DNA from: an uncultured Eubacteriales bacterium
Lineage (GTDB): Bacteria; Bacillota; Clostridia; Oscillospirales; Acutalibacteraceae
DNA: 64,000 bases
NCBI GenBank assembly: GCA_900540235.1
Contig: UQEY01000007.1
Span: forward strand, 1-64,000
Direction: 5' to 3'
The translations under genes were made by a program, and so were the position numbers. The stretch's first letter is position 1; every line of letters starts with the position of its first letter. The notes beneath the pieces were generated by a model. The model was not told the origin of the DNA. It was given only the letters and a program-made list of their open reading frames with translations, and made no database searches. Of this stretch, positions 60,408 through 64,000 are shown piece after piece.

Positions 60408-61000
60408 TGGACAAAAAAGAGGTAATTAAATTTTTTGACGAGCGTTCTGAAATTTGGGATGCTGAAATGATAAAAGACGATAACAAAATGAACGAAATTC
60501 TCGACGCCGCAAAAGTTTGCGATAACAAAAGCATTCTTGACATTGCTTGCGGTACAGGTGTAATGATTGATTATTATATTGAAAGAAAGGTCAGCAATAT
60601 TGTCGGAGTTGATATTTCACCGAAAATGATTGATATTGCTAAAGATAAATTTAAAAATTATGATAATATATCATTTATCTGTTGCGATGCCGAAAATTAT
60701 AATTTCGACAAGCAGTTTGACTGTGCAATAATATTCAATGCGTTTCCGCATTTTGTCAGTCCGACAGATTTGATAAATAATCTATATAAAGCTGTTAAAA
60801 TCGGTGGCACGCTCACCGTTGCTCACGACAGAGGAAGAAAACAAATTGACCTTCATCACAAAGAAGTTAATGCAAGCAAAATTTCTAACGGATTAATGAG
60901 CGCTGATGAACTTGAAAAAATATTTATAAAAGCAGGCTTTAAAAACACATATATTAAATCAACAAATGATATTTACATTGTAACAGGCACAAAAGCATAA
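60407..61000 (+). CDS. Class I SAM-dependent methyltransferase
   Basis: A 197-residue methyltransferase. Motif I ILDIACGTGVMIDYY lies near residues 44-58, then IVGVDISPKMIDIAK and CAIIFNAFPHFV. Coupled to the ECF S component by overlapping stop and start. Inference: processing of the imported vitamin or cofactor precursor. Confidence 0.82.
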   Translation: MDKKEVIKFFDERSEIWDAEMIKDDNKMNEILDAAKVCDNKSILDIACGTGVMIDYYIERKVSNIVGVDISPKMIDIAKDKFKNYDNISFICCDAENYNFDKQFDCAIIFNAFPHFVSPTDLINNLYKAVKIGGTLTVAHDRGRKQIDLHHKEVNASKISNGLMSADELEKIFIKAGFKNTYIKSTNDIYIVTGTKA

Positions 61001-61001
61001 G

Positions 61002-61044
61002 AAAACACGGTACACCCTCCAATTTTGAGCGTACCGTGTTTTTT
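61002..61044. terminator. Terminator between the ECF operon and the converging hydrolase
   Basis: AAAACACGGTAC pairs with GTACCGTGTTTT around a 17-base loop, with T-rich sequence after; usable in both directions. Confidence 0.8.
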
Positions 61045-62017
61045 AGTTTTGGAAGAAAAATTCTTCATCTTCAATCAAAGGATAAGCATAAAGCTTGTCA
61101 GAGTCCAAATTAACTCTGTTTATATCAACTGCGTTAATTTTATGGCAATTATATGTTGTATAGTAATAAATACCTTTATCGGCATTACAGCAGGAGGTAT
61201 AAATCGTTATTTCATATTTTCCCTCGGCTACTTCGCAACATCCACGCTGCTGGTCAACTGAGCCGAGGATATGAAAAAATTGACTCACACTGCTTTTCTC
61301 ATCATCTTTTGAAACAGAATTAAGTTTAGTAAATGCAACTTTGGCAAAACGGGAAGCGGACGACAAATCACCCGGCAAGCCGATTGCTCCCATTCCCCTA
61401 CTGTAAGTTGTTAAATCAATATCTTTTGAAAACTTGTTTTCGCTTTGTTTGCTTGAAAGAGACATATAATTATTCAGCATAAACATCTGAATATCAAACG
61501 GAGGATTATTCGCAAGCACACCGACTTTATTATCATAAATTTCCATTCCGTCTTTAGTACATTCAAGAGTTATGCAGTCATTTTTATCAGAAATTATATA
61601 ATGAAGCTGAGCCGTAGGAAAATGTTGGCTAAAAGCAGTATCGGTAATATTAATTGTTTCAAGCTTTTTTCTAACCTCTTTCATATCGGCACATTGAGAT
61701 AAAAGATAAGGTATAAGCTCAAACTGAGCAACATTTTCTTTACCGTCAATAGGCTTATTATATACTGCATTACCTACAAAATTAAGTCCTGCAATGCAGA
61801 CACCTTTTTCGTTCATCGCATCATAATAAAGCGGATAATCATTTGCAATATGCGCCATACCGATTATGGCATAATGATTATTAACTTCGCCCATATGCCT
61901 AAACTCGAACGCAAAATTTCTCGGAGTAATTGTAATTTCATCGCCATACGAAAATTCATAATCAAGAGTTCTGCCAAAATAAAAATCTTTAGTTTTATAT
62001 GTCGCCGCTGTGCACAT
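61043..62017 (-). CDS. Choloylglycine hydrolase family (linear amide C-N hydrolase)
   Basis: An N-terminal nucleophile hydrolase of about 324 residues. I start at MCTAATYK (62017), because removing Met exposes Cys2, the nucleophile. Other catalytic residues match bile salt hydrolases: Arg16 and Asp19 in GRTLDYE, Asn in CIAGLNFVG, Asn in LANNPPFD and Arg in SSASRFAK. Substrates of the family include conjugated bile salts, penicillin V and N-acyl amides; which applies is open. The protein has no signal peptide. GAAAGGAA precedes the start. Confidence 0.88.
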   Translation of the reverse strand: MCTAATYKTKDFYFGRTLDYEFSYGDEITITPRNFAFEFRHMGEVNNHYAIIGMAHIANDYPLYYDAMNEKGVCIAGLNFVGNAVYNKPIDGKENVAQFELIPYLLSQCADMKEVRKKLETINITDTAFSQHFPTAQLHYIISDKNDCITLECTKDGMEIYDNKVGVLANNPPFDIQMFMLNNYMSLSSKQSENKFSKDIDLTTYSRGMGAIGLPGDLSSASRFAKVAFTKLNSVSKDDEKSSVSQFFHILGSVDQQRGCCEVAEGKYEITIYTSCCNADKGIYYYTTYNCHKINAVDINRVNLDSDKLYAYPLIEDEEFFFQN

Positions 62018-62085
62018 AATCATATTCCTTTCAATAATTATTTCAATAATTATATATAATAAGTATACACATTATAACAAAATAA

Positions 62086-62111
62086 AAACCTCAAAGTAAA
62101 CTTTGAGGTTT
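62086..62111 (-). terminator. Terminator downstream of tRNA-Cys
   Basis: AAACCTCAAAGT pairs perfectly with ACTTTGAGGTTT over an AA loop, with a T run on the minus strand side. Confidence 0.85.
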
Positions 62112-62113
62112 GA

Positions 62114-62188
62114 TGGAGGCACCACCCAGATTTGAACTGGGGCATAAAGCTTTTGCAGAGCTCTGCCTTACCACTTGGCTATGGTGCC
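62114..62188 (-). tRNA. tRNA-Cys (GCA)
   Basis: On the minus strand the acceptor GGCACCA pairs with TGGTGCC and the gene encodes CCA. The anticodon stem is GAGCT/AGCTT with loop CTGCAAA, anticodon GCA. The T arm carries GTTCAAAT. It is probably the tRNA sensed by the T-box upstream of cysE. Confidence 0.95.
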
Positions 62189-62196
62189 ATATAACA

Positions 62197-62222
62197 AAAG
62201 GCTTCGTAAGTGAAGCCTTTTT
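62197..62222. terminator. Hairpin between the two tRNA genes
   Basis: GGCTTC and GAAGCC with flanking A and T runs on both sides, in the 37 bases between tRNA-Gly and tRNA-Cys. It may end part of the tRNA-Gly transcripts or serve processing. Confidence 0.55.
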
Positions 62223-62225
62223 AAT

Positions 62226-62301
62226 TGGAGCGGATGACGAGGCTCGAACTCGCTACCTCAACCTTGGCAAGGTTGCGCTCTACCGGGTGAGCTACATCCG
62301 C
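62226..62301 (-). tRNA. tRNA-Gly (GCC)
   Basis: On the minus strand the acceptor GCGGATG pairs with CATCCGC, CCA is encoded, the anticodon stem is CAACC/GGTTG and the loop TTGCCAA gives anticodon GCC. The T arm has GTTCGAG. Confidence 0.95.
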
Positions 62302-62432
62302 AAGTGCAAGATGAATTATACACAATAAAAATCGATTTGTCAAGCCTTTTTCAAAAAAAATTGTAACTATTTATCTGTTTACTTTATAAGCGTTTTTTGA
62401 TATCATATAAAATAAGAAAGAGGAACAATAAT

Positions 62433-63434
62433 ATGGAATATAAAGCATTGCCGTTTTCAGCGGTATGGGAAAACGGAATTTTTAATTTACCGGTCAAACT
62501 CGTTGACGAATATTTAAAGCTTGCAAGTGAATATCAGTTAAAAGCGTTATTATATATTTTCAGGCATAACGGGCAGGCAAGCACGCAAGAAATTGCGAAA
62601 GCGCTCGGTCAAACAATCAGTGACACAGACAATTTGCTTGAATTTTGGGTTGAGGAAGGAATAATTTCGCAAGACGGAAATGTTGTCAAGCAGGTCAAAA
62701 GCGAAGTTAAAGAAGAAAAGAAAAAAGAAAGCGTTATTGTTAAAGAAACGATTTCAGCCCCTACCCTAACGCCAAAAGATATTGTAATGCACCTTAGGGA
62801 AAGCAAGGAACTTCAAACGCTTGTTAACGAAGCGCAAAAGGTGCTTGGCAGAACGATAAGTTTGGCTGAGCAGGCAATTATAATCAATATGGTTAACTAC
62901 TACGGTTTGAAGCCGGAGGTAGTGCTTATGATACTTGAGTATTACAGAAATGAAAAGCAAAAAGGTATGTCAATCAGCTTTTCATACATCAATGCTATGG
63001 CAAAGAATTGGTCTGACGAGGGAATTGATAATATTGCGCTTGCCGAGGAGAAGCTCAGCGAGATTGAAAAAAGCAACAGAATGTGGAACGAAGTTATTGC
63101 CATTACGGGAATCAGGCACAGGAAGCCGACGGTTAAGCAAAGAGAAATGATTAACGCTTGGTTTAACGACTTTGACATCACTATGATTACGCTTGCGTCC
63201 GATATTATGAAAGAAAATATATCCGAACCTAAGCTCAGCTACATAAATTCCATTTTAAAGAAATGGAAAAAGATGAACATAAAAACTCCTGCGGATGTTG
63301 AAAAAGAGAGGCAGGAATTTGCAAAGCAAAAGGAAGAAAAGACAAAAAAAGAAAGTTCTGACAAGCTTAAAAGCAAGCCGTCATACGACTTGGAGGAAAT
63401 TAAGCGCAGAGCTATGAACAATACAGAAATTTAG
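62433..63434 (+). CDS. DnaD domain protein, replication initiation
   Basis: A protein of about 333 residues with an N-terminal winged-helix part (LYIFRHNGQASTQEIAKALG near residues 36-55) and one or two DnaD/DnaB_2 domains (SLAEQAIIINMVNYYGLKPE). DnaD proteins help load the helicase at origins and restart sites. I start at MEYKALPFSAVW (62433) behind AGAGG. A DnaC-like loader gene follows at once. Confidence 0.88.
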   Translation: MEYKALPFSAVWENGIFNLPVKLVDEYLKLASEYQLKALLYIFRHNGQASTQEIAKALGQTISDTDNLLEFWVEEGIISQDGNVVKQVKSEVKEEKKKESVIVKETISAPTLTPKDIVMHLRESKELQTLVNEAQKVLGRTISLAEQAIIINMVNYYGLKPEVVLMILEYYRNEKQKGMSISFSYINAMAKNWSDEGIDNIALAEEKLSEIEKSNRMWNEVIAITGIRHRKPTVKQREMINAWFNDFDITMITLASDIMKENISEPKLSYINSILKKWKKMNIKTPADVEKERQEFAKQKEEKTKKESSDKLKSKPSYDLEEIKRRAMNNTEI

Positions 63435-63445
63435 GTAGGTACATT

Positions 63446-64000
63446 ATGTCTTACACAACAGAAACTTATGACAAGGCACAAACTATTCTTGACAGGAGAA
63501 AAGAGCGTGCAACGCTTGAAGCGCAAAGCAGGATAGATGAAATAAGCAATGAAATTCCGGAGCTTAAAACCATTCAAACAAAGCTTGCACAGGTAGGTCT
63601 TAACATATCAAAGGCTTTTTTAACAAGCAAAAACCCGCAAGCCGAAATTGACAAGCTTAGAATTGAAAGCTTGGCGCTTCAAGACAGAAAGAAGAAAATA
63701 CTAAAAGAAAACGGCTACAGCGAGGATGCACTTTCAATAAAATATACTTGCCCTGCATGTGAGGATACGGGTTTTATAAACGGCAGAAGGTGCAAGTGTT
63801 ATATAAATCTTCTTAAAGAGATTGAAAGGGCAAAAATTGAAAAAATTGTGCCGATTGACGAGTGCACTTTTGAATCATTTGACACGAATTATTATCCGCA
63901 AGAAATGTACGGAGTATGTCCAAAGAAAAAGGCTGAAATAATTAAAGAAAACTGCAAAAGATATGCAACATCATTTACCAAAAGGTCAAAGAGTTTGCTT
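63446..64000 (+). CDS. DnaC-like helicase loader, N-terminal part
   Basis: The first 185 codons of a gene cut by the window end, from ATG 63446 just after the dnaD stop. It has a helical coiled N-terminus (RRKERATLEAQSRIDE) and a zinc-type motif CPACEDTGFINGRRCKC near residues 108-124, as in clostridial IstB/DnaC-like ATP-binding proteins paired with DnaD. The P-loop lies outside the window. Confidence 0.85.
   Translation, partial: MSYTTETYDKAQTILDRRKERATLEAQSRIDEISNEIPELKTIQTKLAQVGLNISKAFLTSKNPQAEIDKLRIESLALQDRKKKILKENGYSEDALSIKYTCPACEDTGFINGRRCKCYINLLKEIERAKIEKIVPIDECTFESFDTNYYPQEMYGVCPKKKAEIIKENCKRYATSFTKRSKSLL

Noticed and set aside
1..64000. CRISPR arrays, rRNA genes, insertion sequences
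   Set aside because: No regularly spaced repeats, rRNA segments or transposase genes were seen on either strand.

Overview
The window looks like the chromosome of a low-GC, spore-forming, anaerobic member of the Clostridia (Bacillota). The evidence is spoIVA next to a SipL-like gene, a spoIIM-like gene and cwlD for sporulation; a complete six-gene Rnf complex with its ApbE flavin transferase; an oxygen-sensitive pyruvate formate-lyase with its activase; a cysteine T-box; AT-rich codon use; and intrinsic terminators after most transcription units. A choloylglycine-hydrolase-family enzyme fits life in an animal gut. I cannot name the genus from sequence alone.

Layout. 0-2.4 kb: a leftward operon of two methyltransferases and an acetyltransferase, preceded by a 30-residue peptide gene and a terminator that together look like an attenuator. 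2.4-5.4 kb: spore coat basement layer genes (sipL-like, spoIVA). 5.4-19 kb: mostly housekeeping genes (mtaB, a D,D-carboxypeptidase, pgi, an iron alcohol dehydrogenase, yceD-rpmF, der-plsY, a 2-hydroxyacid dehydrogenase, cwlD-radA). 19.2-26.1 kb: rnfCDGEAB-apbE-NusG_II-Gx. 26.1-30.2 kb: a tightly packed accessory run (GrpB-HIT fusion, GNAT, DUF2441, frameshifted S51 peptidase, degenerate kinase-like, DinB-like). 30.3-36.2 kb: an integrated filamentous-phage (inovirus-like) genome. 36.4-41.2 kb: xerD-like recombinase, spoIIM-like gene, TIGR04086, yajC-tgt-queA. 41.3-44.1 kb: asd-dapA-dapB. 44.2-48.5 kb: a LysR regulator and pflBA. 48.7-57 kb (minus strand): a repeat membrane protein, an aldo/keto reductase, cysE-cysS under a T-box, pgsA, rimO, recX, recA. 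57.1-61 kb: rpmB and an ECF vitamin-type transporter with a methyltransferase. 61-64 kb: the choloylglycine-type hydrolase, tRNA-Cys and tRNA-Gly, dnaD and a dnaC-like gene cut by the window end.

The most interesting part is the 5.8 kb prophage. It has a classic filamentous-phage order: origin region, repressor, Rep, small membrane protein, ssDNA-binding-like protein, pVIII-like coat, strong terminator, then a Zot/pI ATPase followed by minor virion proteins, including a pIII-like protein built on 11-residue amphipathic repeats. Its replication module, however, is of the pMV158 plasmid type. The Rep resembles RepB, and the intergenic region carries a hairpin whose loop holds the RepB-family nick sequence TACTACGAC. 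A divergent XRE repressor faces three matching 15-bp operators, one sitting inside the early promoter. The ends are 78-bp imperfect direct repeats, each holding a consensus-like promoter that overlaps a recurring TTGCACAAAA motif. The right copy completes a dif-like palindrome and points at the xerD-like gene, so integration appears to swap one xerD promoter for another. Assignments of virion parts rest on topology and gene order, because I could run no searches.
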